DNA of 64,000 nt from Adiantum capillus-veneris (GCA_014529385.2 CM043962.1:86523180-86587179), one strand, 5' to 3'; shown: positions 1-12,261, numbered from the stretch's first letter. The notes: generated by a model from the letters alone, not told the origin. Program-made: numbers and translations.

Positions 1-617
1 CCATCATAGGTGAGAAAATAGATACTCTTTTCTCCCTCTTTGAACTTCTTGATCTTTTGTGATCTTCTCCATGCAAGGTATGATTTGCGATGTCCTCCCC
101 TCTTGTATTCTCTAGGAGAATAGCCAGAGCTTTCGTTGGGAGAGGAGGAAGGTGAAGAAGAAGGAGAAGAGGGTGACCTCTTTCTTGACCTTTTCTTCCT
201 TTGTTTCCTCTCTTCCCTTTCTGAGTGACAAGGAGAAGGACTATGTGTTGACCGTTTCCTCATGGAAGGAGTTGGCGATCATCTAAACCGCCGTCTTCCT
301 GGAGCCACATCTTCAGAGGAACTTAAGGATTCATTACTTTCTTGTTCTTTGGATTCCTCCTCTCGTATGGGAGAGAGTCTTCTTTTGGGGGTCTCATCAA
401 GAGGCCTCCTAAACTCTCTCTCCTCTTGGAGTGGAAGGAAAATCCCATAAGCACGAAGTTGTTGGGTAACTTCGGCTTGCAAAGTAGGGTTGCCCATAGC
501 TTGATGCAACCTAGTAACAAGATAATTGATAAACATGGGGGCGTCATCATTAGCACCTTCATGTGCAAAATGAAAGTTATCAATGTTCATTCTACTCTCT
601 TGGTTATTGTCAGCCAT
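1..617 (-). pseudogene. Ty3/gypsy gag, N-terminal part (family G1), cut by window edge
   Basis: Structural capsid gene of a minus-strand gypsy element. It reads leftward from an ATG at 617. The first 112 residues resemble the gag beginning at 24813 in this window: both start MAD, then carry a DAPM motif followed by NYL and RL-QAMGNP. After a stop at 279 the reading continues in another frame as a Ser/Arg-rich stretch, then a segment ending in FLTYDG, typical of the start of the gag core. The primer-binding site and LTR lie just upstream at 1019-1030 and 1032-2548, fixing orientation. At least one frameshift makes it a pseudogene. The rest lies left of the window. Confidence 0.75.
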
Positions 618-1018
618 GCTAATTATACTTATGTGTTTACTTAGTGTATTATTTGGCAATTCAAAACCTTAGTTGCTAGTCCTCTTAGCCTTTGAAAATA
701 AGCACTCAAGTATCTACACCCACGGCTCGAATTGGTTAATTATAGAGAGTAGTGGGGTGGGTCTAACATAGCAGAATTGCTGAGTGATAGCTTCTTTTGG
801 ACTTCTTATGGCTCAATAATGTTAAAGCCATAGGCAAGTCTAAAAAGACCCCATTTTTAATATCAAAGCTCCCGAGGTGTGCACCATATCCCACATAGTG
901 GGCTCAACGAAATCGATAATAGATCCCAGTCCCACTTACCCTAATATAATTAACAAAATCAACCATTAATAGGCTACTTAAGGACCTCTCTTCTTAAGCA
1001 AGAAAAGAAAAACCAAAT

Positions 1019-1030
1019 GCTCTGATACCA
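1019..1030 (-). other. Primer-binding site, initiator tRNA-Met type
   Basis: On the minus strand this reads TGGTATCAGAGC, the standard plant retrotransposon primer site complementary to the 3' end of initiator tRNA-Met. It sits one base from the inner end of the LTR at 1032-2548. Confidence 0.88.
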
Positions 1031-1031
1031 A

Positions 1032-1733
1032 TGTAATGGAATTGGCCTATGAACTTTGAGAATAGAGAAATCAAGAGAATTAAAGTGAGCATTTTTGTGA
1101 GTTTACTTTGAGAACATAGAGGGTGAACTTAATTGATGGTAGCAACACAAACATAGTACTTAATTAACTTAGCATGAACAATACTTTTGCAAGAGAAAGA
1201 GAGAGTATTAGAGAACATGAAAATAGTTGAGGACCGGATTTACTTGGAGCCGACGGTCCCCCCTCCAAATGACGTTTGTACTATAGATTCTCCCGTCGAG
1301 AGAGACTTGATACAATACAATCTTTGTGTTCATTGTGACCTAGATGATGCAATGAAGATGGAAAGCTTCATGCATCACAAGCATAACATAAAATTTACAA
1401 AAAGCATTAACTATCCCAAGCCTCAGTCCCAAGGCCTCAAACACCTTCGAAGGTGGAGAGAGCTAACGGGGAACGAGGGTAGGGAAGAGGAGGAAGAATC
1501 ATCCATAGGAGAAAGAAATAGTTCCTCACTTATCATCACTCTTCTTGCTTAGAATAGCATAATAGCATAGTAATGAAGATGAAGACGATGGCAAGCTTAA
1601 GCATTGAAGCATGTCTCTCGGTTGGATTTGCGTTCCATAGCCAAGAGTGTTGGTGTAGGCTCTCCACTTCTCAACAATCTTGGAGAGGGAGATGGAGCTC
1701 TTGCACTTTGCACTCCACACAATCAGAGAATGT

Positions 1734-1770
<37 letters not shown>

Positions 1771-1818
1771 TATACCCCCCTCTCATGCTTGGTCTTCCCC
1801 CCCCCCCCTCCCTCCCTC

Positions 1819-1862
<44 letters not shown>

Positions 1863-2548
1863 GTATTATTTAATTATTTCATTTGGACATGTGCCCTTTT
1901 TTTTCTCTTTGAGAGAAAGAACTTAATTATTTATTTTTATGCATCTAAATTCTCATTGGACCCCTTTAAAGCCTATCCAATAGGATTCAAGCACATCACG
2001 AGGGCCACATGTGGAGAATCATTTGGACGTGTCTTTTATGATTCTTAAGATATCATGTTTGAATTGAACACTTCAACCACCTAGTCCATTAAGCATGGAA
2101 ACCGTTTATGCCTCTTGAGAGTTTATCCTTGAATTGAACACTTCAAGAACCTTAGTCATTTAAGCATAAAAATCACCTCAAGCTTTGGGCCAGGTTCTCA
2201 CAAACACTTTAAGCACTTTAGTTAGCAAGCCAACAAGCACCTCATGCTTGGGTAGGGTTCCCACCTCAAGGTTAGCCCTAGCTTGCCTAAGGTCAAAGGA
2301 CTTTTTAACACTAACTTTTGGAGATCTTTAATGAAGCTAACCCTAAGGTCTTTAAGCTCCATTAGGTAGCATCGCTCTTTAACAGACCATCTCTCATTTG
2401 GACCCCTTTAACCTTGGCCCCCTATTGAGATAGATCCATAAGCACATGTCTATATTCTAATCCTTGTTCCCGTTTATTCTCCCACATTAAATGATCAATT
2501 TAATATGAGAAAATCATTTGGGTTGGTTAGATATTAGATTTTATGACA
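1032..2548 (-). repeat. 5' LTR of G1 gypsy element (about 1.52 kb)
   Basis: Begins TGTAATGG and ends TTATGACA on the plus strand, so it has TG...CA ends. It matches in long stretches the LTRs at 22845-24399, 52885-54474 and 54880-55970. Shared blocks include the one around 'ggaccggatttacttggagcc' near 1232 and the outer end block near 2486-2548 ('cattaaatgatcaatttaat'). The LTR carries a (TG)n(AG)n tract at 1731-1770 and a (CT)n tract at 1821-1859. Confidence 0.85.
1731..1860. repeat. Compound microsatellite (TG)n(AG)n ... C-run (CT)n inside G1 LTR
   Basis: About 14 TG units, 6 AG units, a C-rich spacer and about 20 CT units. Several low-complexity reading frames cross it and are not genes. 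Confidence 0.95.
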
Positions 2549-2644
2549 TTAACTCCTTGATGAAGCCTGAATTTCTTTGTGCATCACAATTTAGCTCTCT
2601 GTGAAACCTTCAAACGTGTAAATCTAATGCCCTTAATCTGTTGA

Positions 2645-2645
<1 letters not shown>

Positions 2646-2676
<31 letters not shown>
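2646..2676. repeat. (GT)n microsatellite
   Basis: About 15 GT units just outside the G1 LTR. From here to 3310 I see no other recognisable feature. Confidence 0.93.
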
Positions 2677-2679
<3 letters not shown>

Positions 2680-3315
2680 TTTTACAAAAAAAGTGTGTGT
2701 TTGTTTGTTTTTCTTCAAGCGGTGGGAACCATCTCATAACTTCATTATTAGTGTGGCCTGTCGGTGAGCCTAGGTTTCACGTTCCTACCTACGACGCCTG
2801 GATTATCACAGTACATTGTGGCGCTTTTCTCCACACTATGTATATGAGCAATCCCACCTCGTTTGGTGTAGCGGAACAAAGTTAGGAGAGTTTTCTTCAC
2901 TTGGCTGAGGATTGTGGTCATTTTGGTAGATCTGCAAGCGTTGGTCCCCACCCAATCAAACGACGCCTGCAACCTCCACCAAGTTTCCAGCTCGCCTACA
3001 ATCACGGTGACTTAGTGGGTACGGACGACAACCCTTCAGCCTGCAAAAAGCGGCCTACATTGAAGTTCATTCTGAATATAAGCACCTCTAACGACAAACT
3101 TTAGCTACATATTAAAATGAAAGTATGGGGTTGCTCTTGCGCACCATTTTTTGGTAAAATGCTCGAGGTTAAGCGAAATGGTGCCCTCTGTGAAAAGCGT
3201 AATTTTTTTGCATATATTATTATTGTAGAGAATATTTAAAAAATCACCTTGGAAGATCCATTGGATTGTACAAAATCTGACCACCTTATGGAGTAAAAAA
3301 TCCATCATCACCACC

Positions 3316-4143
3316 TTTAACGGCAATAACTTTTTCACTTGGCAGAGAAAAACTATGTATTTGTTGATGGGCAAAGGGATTTGGTACTTAATAGAGCCTC
3401 ATGAGGATGCATCTAGAGCAGTCCGTGTGGCTGCAAATCAAAAATCACTAGGACTAATAGCACGGTAACTTGGCAACAAAGTTATCTCACATATCGTTGG
3501 GATCATGGATGCAAAGGAGGCTTGGGATGTTCTCAACCGGGAGTTTGGCGCTACATCAAAGAGTTCAAAGAAAAATGTGCTGATGCAGTTCTACAAGTTA
3601 GAGAAGAAGGATAGTGAGACGATGGTGGCTCATCTTAACAAATTTAAAGCATTGAAGCAACAATCGTTGGGAGTACAAAATCAAATTCCTGATGATGAAG
3701 CCATCACTGTACTACTCACTAGTGTTGACAAGGCACCATTTGACACATTAGTGTCTACTCTACAAAACATGGAAAAGAAGCTTGATGAAGTAATTGTTGC
3801 ACTCTTGGAGTTTGATTCAAAGCACAAGACCAAGCCAGAAGGTACACTCCAACAGAAGTACCAAGAGATTGGGTGTTCTTCAACCAGGGAGGATTCAGAG
3901 GAGGAGGACGAGGCCGTCGAGTCAAAAGAGGACAATTCATCTATCATAGATGTGGATAACCAGAGCATTTTGCTAGAGATTTCCCTCAACGAGAGGCAAA
4001 ATTCATTGGAAGAAGAGAAGAGGAAGAAGAAGAAGAGGTACCAGCAAGGACAAAACCTACAAGGACTGGAAATCTATTTTAGAATATGTTGTAAACCCCC
4101 ATGTATGTATGCACATGCCAAGGCTTGTGCTTATCTATATGGA
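3316..4143 (+). pseudogene. Ty1/copia gag fragment (DUF4219/UBN2 type)
   Basis: Capsid gene of a copia element without its pol or LTRs. Motifs in order are a 'NGNNFFTW' start, 'GKGIWYLIEPHEDA', then 'AKEAWDVL' and 'LMQFYKLEKKDSETM', the usual helical UBN2 core, and a coiled 'LDEVIVALLEFD' segment. An in-frame TAA at 3466 separates the first 50 residues from the rest. Near 3894 a shift of one base reveals an RGG-rich linker and a decayed zinc knuckle ending in 'HFARDFPQRE', in which two of the zinc-binding Cys are lost. The fragment ends in a Lys/Glu-rich tail. It is a dead, isolated gag rather than a host gene. Confidence 0.75.
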
Positions 4144-4844
4144 TAGGATATCCCGGCTATATTATAAAAGTCTAGGGCACCTTTTTTGAGGTATTCATTG
4201 TGGAGTACAGGGATTAGGAAAGTGCAAAGATGGTATCTTTGAAGGAAGCTGTTGAAGTTTGTGGTGAGTTTGGTGGAGAGTGAAGGAGAGAAAGGGGCAT
4301 AAAACCCACATGCAATGTACTAGTGTATGGCCTGGTATAAAAGAAGCCCATTTCTCAATGGAAGTTCATCCAAGTTTGTGTACATGAAGTGCAATTCTTC
4401 TTATGAACTTGTGATCACTTGCACTTAACTCAAGATCGTGTTTATGAGTCCAAGCTAATCTATATTGGAACCAAATTTGCTTGAGTCACATTTCTCGTGC
4501 ACACGCTCACTTATGCATTATGATTAGGCTTCATCCACCATATCTCTCCAAGATCCATGATCTTTAACAAGAGAGATATTTTGAAAAGAAACATGCAGTC
4601 ATGCATTCAAAATGTGAAACTCCAAAGGAAACTTGGATAATCATTTTCAGCTTTTTCTTTCACACAACATGAGAAGAGAACATATAATGTCATAGAAAAA
4701 ATCCTTAAAGATTTGTCAGGTGACTCTTGAGCTATAGCCCAAGATCTTAAGATCTCAGATGGTAGATAGTTGATTCTTGGTTTCCTCTTCTTATTGGCAC
4801 ACAAGCCTACACTCCTATAAAGGAAAGAAAAAAGAGAAAACTGG

Positions 4845-5704
4845 GACAACTACTCTACCACACTTGGGTGCTAGAAAGGTTATTCCAATTTTCTCTTTTT
4901 ATTGACTCACAGATGCATGCTCATGAGAATTAAGATTTTAATGCCGTAGTAATAAACCCACATGATGTCCCAGTTGATGGGGTCATAGAAAGAAAAAGGT
5001 TTTTAGCATCCTAATAATTAAATCCCAAAAGGGGCTTGAACTCAATACCCGCCACTCATAATAGATTAAGATAATCAATCTACCACACTTGGATGATAGA
5101 AAGGTTATTCTAGGTTCTTTTTCTTATCCAGACACATGCATACACATACACACAACAATTTTATCTTCTATTTGATAAGATGTAGAACAAGGACAACCAA
5201 TCTACTATATGGGTGATAGTAAGGTCATGCCAATCGTCTTTGCCTATTCCTCTACTTATTCACTAGAAGAGATATTTTCAGAGTGTAGGAATAATCCCCA
5301 AGAAGCCCAAAAGATCCTTTGCATCAGGGTTGAAATAAGTGTTGATCATCTTGATAAAGTTGGGATAGCAATCCACCATAATTATGTCAAGGAAAAGACT
5401 ATACACATGCACACACAAATATGAGCACAGAAGCCCATTAGAAAAAGATGGTTTTTACACCATTAAAGATCTCAAAAGGGGTATTTGCTAAGTCTTGAAC
5501 TCAAGACATGATACTTTAAAAGCTCTGAGAAACCCACACGTCCACACTTGGGTATTGAAGAGAGGGGGTTTTAACATTGTAGGGATAAACCCAAGAGAGC
5601 TCAAAGATATATTCGATGGGGCTTGATCTCAAAACTTGCTACTCAAGAGGAACTTGGATAACCTATCTACCACACTTGGGAGATAGAAAGGTTATCCCAA
5701 TTTC
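4845..5704 (-). repeat. Cluster of tRNA-like SINE fragments
   Basis: A common unit recurs here: 'ggggcttgaactcaa', 25-45 bases of spacer, then 'aatctaccacacttgg' and 'gatagaaaggttat'. Fuller copies are at 4928-5114 and 5569-5704; partial ones are at 4845-4880, 5195-5235 and 5449-5545. On the minus strand the two blocks resemble RNA polymerase III A and B boxes in tRNA order. A plus-strand copy is at 14777-14855. I infer a SINE family from this; no 3' tail or target duplication was resolved. Confidence 0.5.
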
Positions 5705-5904
5705 CACTCCTTATCGACACATTCTCGGTTTCCATTTCTTATGGACATGTTCCATAGAGTTATAACCAAAGGGAAAGCAAAGCTGATACATATACATAGA
5801 GAGAGAACGAGAGAACTTCATAGAGATAGAGAGAATTGTAAAATATAAAGAGAAGATGAATGCGATGAGTCTTGATCTCTATGAATGGGTTCACCCCTCC
5901 TCCT

Positions 5905-5906
<2 letters not shown>

Positions 5907-5963
<57 letters not shown>
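5907..5963. repeat. (TG)n microsatellite
   Basis: About 28 uninterrupted TG units after a short (CTC)n run. The following 5964-6800 stretch is AT-rich and holds nothing I can identify. Confidence 0.95.
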
Positions 5964-5965
<2 letters not shown>

Positions 5966-6810
5966 AAGTATGAAAATCCCCTCATAATTGAACCATAGAC
6001 AATTGTATTAAATAATATCTTAAATAAAAATGTTTTAATACAAAATGTCATAAAACTCAATTAGCATTTCATATACACCAATACAACATTCAGTATCTAA
6101 TGGATAATACAATCATTTAGATCAAAAATTTGATCTTTGATCATTACAAATTGATGTTTTGATGTTGTATCTCTTTATGTCCACCCTTTGGGATGAGCTT
6201 CCACTACATCTATATGGAGAAGGATCCAGTTGTTACCTCCATCCATACAAAAACATTCAGTTAGAACTGGCTACGTTTGTGCGCGTTGCAGGTGTCGACA
6301 CTGGATTCAGTTGTCATCCATGTCACACCTGTAGACCTAGTTTACAACTTACCCATAGGATTGACTATTAAGTTAGGCTTTTGAGTAAGATAACCTCTGA
6401 GTGTCGAGTTATGTGTATCCTAATATTCATTGAGTTTCACAAAAGAAATGATGCTAGTGACTACTACCATATAAGATGCAAACACCTATGTAATCTTGTT
6501 TAAGGTTTTTATATATATGTAGATCATTATGTTGGACTGTCTGGTGGATTTGTATGAAGAGAAAAAACATTGAAGTTATAAGAGTTTCACATGTTACATT
6601 GCAAGACAAAAAAAATGTGTTGACCTAGCCTTAAAATCTATCTTAGTGTGTCTCGATAAAGATAGCATTTTGGCTTTTTGTACAATAGTTCATTTTGCAA
6701 AATAAAATGCATAAACTTGTAAACTTAAATGCATTGAGAAATCTATGATTTAGTGACTTTTGATTTCAAAAATTAAGAAGGAATTTGGGTATAAGCCATG
6801 AATGGTGAGC

Positions 6811-6904
6811 CATAAACCTCCTGTGGAGGGTCTCATGTGAGATGGCACAAACTGAATTTTGGAAAATTTGTTCAATTTACAAACAAGATGTTGCCCGATT
6901 TTGG
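6811..6904. repeat. Unknown interspersed repeat, copy 1 of 3
   Basis: Contains 'ataaacctcctgtggaggg', then an inverted TCTCA/TGAGA pair with a TG loop, then 'gatggcacaaactg', and about 45 bases later 'gatgttgcccgatttt'. Related copies are at 7070-7160 and 7801-7891. Function unknown. Confidence 0.7.
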
Positions 6905-7069
6905 CTAAGCAGGTAATGCTAACCGTACCTACTGAGATCTTAATCTCTTTGATTCAAGCTGGAGTGACATAGTGACTCCTATCAAAATTCATAACATTTA
7001 CAGGTACGGTTATGATCTAAATTCATAACATCTACAAGTATGTATATGCTAGCATTTGGTTGGAAAGCC

Positions 7070-7160
7070 TTAAACCTCCCGTAGAGGGTCTCGTGAGAGA
7101 TGGCATATACTGATTTCTTGAGAAAATGACCAAGTTAATGGCAAAATACTACACGATTTT
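7070..7160. repeat. Unknown interspersed repeat, copy 2 of 3
   Basis: Contains 'taaacctcccgtagaggg', the palindrome TCTCGTGAGA at 7089-7098, and 'gatggcatatactg'. The block 'aaattcataaca' plus 10 bases also occurs twice just upstream, near 6982 and 7018. Confidence 0.7.
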
Positions 7161-7800
7161 AATGATTTAGTAATCGTTCGACATTATGATGGGTTTAGCT
7201 AGCTTGGCTTAAGATTTGGTTGTGTGATATAATCAGAATTGGAGGAATATAATGCTTGAAAGAATGCTCTTTGCACCCACTTAGAATTGGTATCCTTTGC
7301 TGAAGATATTTTCTATGTTTATGCATGACCTTACATGCGGATGTGTTATTTTCATGAGAATCAAAAGATAACCTTAATTTCTAAGGTGGAGCGCATGCTG
7401 TTTGGTTGTGATCTCAGACATATCTGTACACTAAGAGTATCATATTTTTAAAAATTGACAAAACAAGGCCTATATATATGAAACAACTAAGGAATTCTAC
7501 GCTTAAGTGTTTTTGTTAAAGCCGTTTATGAATTTGCGATTGCCCAAGTTTGGTTTCTTGTTTACAATTGAAATGCACATGAGGATTGCCACTTTTTATG
7601 ATACTAAATGTTTGTGTTTTTCTTGGGATCGTTCTCATTACATTACATATAGACATATAAGGAATTGGGATATGTTTTATGAATTTTTGGAATTCTTTTT
7701 GAGTCAAGATGCTATTTTTTTAATAAAGATGGTCGTATGAACTACTAACATGTGATGTACTACTAGGTTTTGATACATGACATACATGTTTTTATGAAGG

Positions 7801-7891
7801 TGTAAATATCCCGTGAGGGTCTCGTTGAGAGATGGCAGAAACTGGGTATTTGAAGTACTAATTGAATTACAAGGGAGATGTTGCTCGATGT
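7801..7891. repeat. Unknown interspersed repeat, copy 3 of 3
   Basis: Contains 'atcccgtgagggtctcg', the inverted TCTC/GAGA pair with a GTT loop at 7820-7830, 'gatggcagaaactg', and 'gatgttgctcgatg'. Between copies 2 and 3 (7160-7800) I see nothing else recognisable. Confidence 0.65.
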
Positions 7892-8366
7892 TCATCATGA
7901 GGTCTACAATGATCTTTAAACCAAAAATACTAATTCTGGGTATGTCTACCAACAATTTCCTTAGCATGATTGTCTTGCAGACTTAAATATAACAAGATTC
8001 TAAGTAGGTGCATGAACACCTACCTGTTTAGTCAAATGCCAGCTTGAGCCATGTGTTGAAAAGGATTCCAGATGCGAGAATGCCTTCTAGTATCACTTGG
8101 GTGCCGCAAGCTTTTGTGCATACCATGTACGGCTACTTTGTATGAGATGTGAGTGGTTGAAGGCAAGCATCTGGGGACTCCTTGTGAGTATAAAGGGGTT
8201 CCTTGAGTAGTCTTGGGTGAGATAACCAATTTTGAGTAACTAGGGTAAGCAAAGTCAGACTCCTTGTGAGTAAACCAAGAATCCATCACGCTCAAGGCCA
8301 AGCAGGTTGTATATGATAGTAAGAGATCATTTGCAATTGTGTGTGTGAAAGTGTGTGTGTGTGTGT

Positions 8367-8487
8367 AAGGTAACCATTCTTGCACAAGTAGAGAGCGTGT
8401 GTGTTTGTGTTTATGTACGAGCAACATAAGGTAACCATTCTTGCACAAGTAGAGAGCGTGTGTGTCTGTGTTTATGTACGAGCAACA
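8367..8487. repeat. 61-bp tandem duplication
   Basis: Two units starting 'aaggtaaccattcttgcaca' at 8367 and 8428, each containing 'agtagagagcgtgtgtgt' and 'gtttatgtacgagcaac', with one substitution over most of their length. Flanked by GT-rich DNA. Confidence 0.9.
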
Positions 8488-8599
8488 AGGTGTGTGTGTT
8501 TGTAGTCATCTAAGATTAGTAAACATATTTCGATTTGTTGCGAGATAGGAGAGACGGAAAGTGTGAGAGTAAATAAAAAACATGAGTATGTTCACAGCT

Positions 8600-9320
8600 A
8601 GATTGTGTGTGTGTGTGTGTGTGTGCACGCGCACGTGCATACGCCCGAAGGTGTGGGTATTATATCCCTATGTTGAAAGATAAACAGAGGTAGTAAGCTC
8701 TAAGACCATACCTCTCCAAATGGGCTACCGAGTATGGAAGATCTTCAAGACTGCTTGCAGAGAAGCATACGCGAGTGGAGTAAGGACACCGGGAAGAGCT
8801 CCTTAACATGCGAGCAAAGGGTGTGCTGAATATGCGAAGTTGTAGTACTAACAAGGATGGCCGAAGGATATGGGCAAGGTACCACCCCGGCAAGCCAGCA
8901 ACGTCACAAGTGCCCGTGTGTCCGTGTGTGTGTGTGTGCATACCAGATTTCATGAGGGATATACCCACTAGCGCGTAGAGCATTTTCGAATGCAGATTGG
9001 TCATCCGTCATTGAATGGGCCGAGATTTCCTCTGTGCAGAGTCATTCTTTGAGCATTTTTAATACGCACCAGTCACGTTCACCTCACTTTTTGAGGAAAA
9101 TATGAGAGAGAGAACATTCCTATTCCTTGCATGTATCCATTAAATACCACCACTATGTGAATGTGGAAATTACAGCTAGCCCACATTGTATCACTAGATT
9201 TTTATGAGTTGGTAGTGCCTACGATAATGTTTAAGGGAGCATCTCAGGACTCCCTGTCCACCAGATAAGTGTGTGTGTGTGTCTGTGTGTATGAGAGAGA
9301 GAGAGAGAGAGAGAGAGAAG
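8600..9320. repeat. Microsatellite-bearing stretch
   Basis: Short GT tracts lie at about 8606-8625, 8921-8938 and 9268-9290, with a (GA)n tract at 9293-9317. No gene is supported here or in 9320-10340; a 15-base C run lies at 9856-9870. Confidence 0.8.
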
Positions 9321-10349
9321 GCGGAGTGGGACAAATTGGTTGGAATGAACTCAATGTGATTGCAAAGTGAATGCATTTAAGCATGAACTACATGTAAATG
9401 CTATCACTAAATTTTTCCAACCAATTACACTTTTGTGTTATACTTATAAGAAGAACGCAATGACTTAATGGTGGTAAGGCATACACCTCCCAAAGCGGGG
9501 TGTGCGGGTCGGGCCACAAGAATTGATGGCATTCTCTTTGTTTACATTCATTAGAATGATCAACAACCCACACATCTAATAAATTTGGGCCATCCATCTC
9601 CCTATAATTGAAAGGTGTCAAAGAGTCCCATGTCTAGGGGAGAACACTTTACCCATTTCATGAGAGAATAGAGTAAGGGAAAAGTGTTCCTCGCATGGGA
9701 GTTGCAAAATGGATGTCTTTAAGGAGACCAACACATTAGTACTCCAGCACATTTTGCATTCTTTGAGCTTTTGATCATCAAAAGGAGGAATGTTATGTGA
9801 GGTTCTAGAGGATCCTTTGTTCAATGAAGATGAAAGATTCAGACAAGCTTAGGATCCCCCCCCCCCCCCCGAAATAGGCATGCTCTCAAGAAAAATCATA
9901 TGTTAAGAGACCACCCATGTTTTGACTAATAATTATGGAAATGGCTTCTCACAATAGAAGGTATACATTATGTCCTTTTTGAAAGCACAAGTAGTTCTTA
10001 CCAAGTATTCTATTTGGGATGTTTTCTAGTGAAGTGCATGTTTGAAAAATATGTCCCATAGGGGGGAGGCTAGGAAGTTCTCGAATGCTTTCACTGAACG
10101 TGGAGGGAGGGTTTCTATTTTTGGCAAATGAAAATCGATGGTTTCTCTCCAAGTATATTTTTTGCAATGCACTTAAGGATATGCAAGACTAGCCAAGGAA
10201 GCCTCATACTGCTCTTAATGGATGCAGTAAAAGGGCATCTTATTGAATGCAATCAATTTTGGTAATATGATTAATGCACATGGTTACTCAAGTCTGGTGC
10301 ACAAGGGTAATATGTATGTTCATAAAAAGGCTAGCTCTATGCTGTTTTA

Positions 10350-10660
10350 GTGGGTGCAAAGTGAGGGCTTCTTCACCTGTGGTCAAGTATGCTTGCATCT
10401 TAAAAGCACGTTGCATGTGCAAGATGCTACATGGGCAACAAAGTCACTATTACATTCAAGGCTCCTGCAAAGAGATGTGGTTTCTATTGGCAATGCTTTG
10501 GTGGAAATGTATGCTAAGTGTGGTGTACTTTCGAAAGTACAACAAGTTCTTCCTAAGCATCTTATCCGAATGCACTGTCTTGGAATGCATGGCTATAAGT
10601 TATGCCCACCAAGACAGGGCTAGGAAGCTCTTCAATGTTTCAAACGAGTATAGAGTGAGG
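10350..10660 (+). pseudogene. Pentatricopeptide repeat (PPR) gene remnant
   Basis: PPR proteins bind organellar RNA in plants. Pieces of two consecutive PLS-type repeats are readable but spread over different frames: 'VKYACILKA' (about 10384), 'LLQRDVVSIGNALVEMYAK' followed by 'CGVLSK' (10462-10542), and 'ISYAHQ' near 10596 followed by a 'GxAxxLF' remnant. These correspond to the conserved Y-x-C-x-LKAC, GNALVDMYAKCG and AxIAGYAQxG motifs. At least three frameshifts, no flanking repeats, no start and no E/DYW end show it to be a short dead fragment. The wording is the kind common in fern and lycophyte PPR families; that is an inference from memory of the family, not a search. Confidence 0.65.
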
Positions 10661-11099
10661 ATTTTTCTTGAGTCATAGTCTGTACTTCTAGAAAAATATG
10701 CATTGTAGGGGTTGGTCCAAAAAGCTTTGGATTGTTTTTCCTGGATACAACATGGGACATCTCCTCAAATACAATCAATGTTTTTTTGTATTACAGACTA
10801 GGTGCTTTAGGGGTTTTCCTTTTAATGTCTAAGTTAATATTAGCAAATGCAGCATTCTTGATTATATTATTATTACTATAAGAGCCTGTTTGAATACCAA
10901 TGCCAGATGATTATTGCCACTTATAGGCAGTGGTATAAGCTTTGGAATTACTGGAGGGAAGCAAACACTAAAATTGAATAAATTATATTTTTTGATCAAT
11001 GTTGAGACGATCGACCTATGTTGTTGTCCATAACTAGCGGGTTGATTTCATTAGAGTCAGGATATGCAGCGAGCTTGTCAAAGCAAGCTTTTTTCTTTT

Positions 11100-11349
11100 G
11101 GGAGGGGGAGCCACCAGTGCACCACCATTGCCGCCCTCATTGGCCACCAAAGCCTCCAACTCTTCTCCTTCGCCCTCTCCTCCTCCACCACTATTGCCAC
11201 CCTCCTTGGCTACTTAAGCCACCTACTACTCCTCCACCCTCTCCTCTTCCACCACCTACACATATCCCCTCTTATCTTCCATATCCTCTGCTCTCCACTC
11301 TCCTGATCTCTCTTCCTCTCTCTACCTCCACACCTATTTCTCACTAACT

Positions 11350-11396
<47 letters not shown>

Positions 11397-11647
11397 CCAC
11401 CCACCCTTGATTTTACTCACTCCCTTGATCTCATGTCATGTCCTCTACCCATTATGTACCTTTGCTGCTCTCTCCCTCCCTTGTCCTCCACATGTCATTT
11501 CAACCTACTTCTTTCGTCTCTCTCACCCATTTCTCTCCCTCTCTTGGCCTCCACATGTCATTTAAACCTATTTCTTTCCTCTCTCTCTCACCCATTCCTT
11601 TTCCTTTCTCTCGCCCATTTCGTCTCTGTCCCTCCCTCCCTTGCATA

Positions 11648-11689
<42 letters not shown>

Positions 11690-11830
11690 CATCACCTTGC
11701 TTAACTGCATCCATCTCCTACACCCTTCCTTATTGTTTCTACCTCCATCCCCTTTTTAGAAAGATCCCACTCTCATGATGTCTCCTTCCCTCCCTCCCTC
11801 CCCCCCTCTCTCTCTAGCCATAGATATAGA
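11100..11830. repeat. CT-rich low-complexity region with (CT)n tracts
   Basis: Strongly pyrimidine-rich plus strand, with pure (CT)n at 11351-11392 and 11650-11686 and degenerate Ser/Leu/Pro-coding frames. Imperfect 60-80 bp repeats ('ccacatgtcatttcaaccta' near 11489 and 'ccacatgtcatttaaaccta' near 11551) are visible. No gene is supported. Confidence 0.85.
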
Positions 11831-11859
11831 GAGAGAAGCAAGAGAGAGAGAATATAGTA

Positions 11860-11865
11860 GACATG

Positions 11866-11910
<45 letters not shown>

Positions 11911-12130
11911 TGTATATACACACACATATAAATACTACATATATAAATAAAGCTATACACACATATACATATATACGTATATATGTATGTATATATATAT
12001 ATATGTGTGTGTGCATGTGTGCAAGTGTGTGTGTATCTCTCTCTCTATTTGTATATGTGTGTGTGTGTGTACATTATACACAAACATATTTATATATTTT
12101 ATATGTGTACATACATATACATGTGTGTGC
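11860..12130. repeat. (TA)n(TG)n and related alternating purine-pyrimidine tracts
   Basis: (TA)n at 11866-11880 runs into (TG)n at 11881-11908, followed by degenerate TATA/TGTG sequence to about 12130. The reading frames here are Tyr/Ile/Cys/Val low-complexity and are rejected as genes. Confidence 0.88.
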
Positions 12131-12261
12131 ATATGTTTATGTATGGTTATTCGCAACTACCTTCCCACCAGTGATATCGCTAATGGGGAAATCTGACAAA
12201 GGGAGATATATGGGGCGGGAGTGGGCCAAAAAGAAAGAGAGAGGGTACTGGACAGGAGGGG

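Noticed and set aside
1187-1552. 121-codon frame
   Set aside because: Lies wholly inside the G1 LTR in antisense; LTRs of this family elsewhere do not keep it open.
10274-10678. Functional PPR gene
   Set aside because: The motif pieces fall in at least three frames, and the longest frame reads the repeat out of register.
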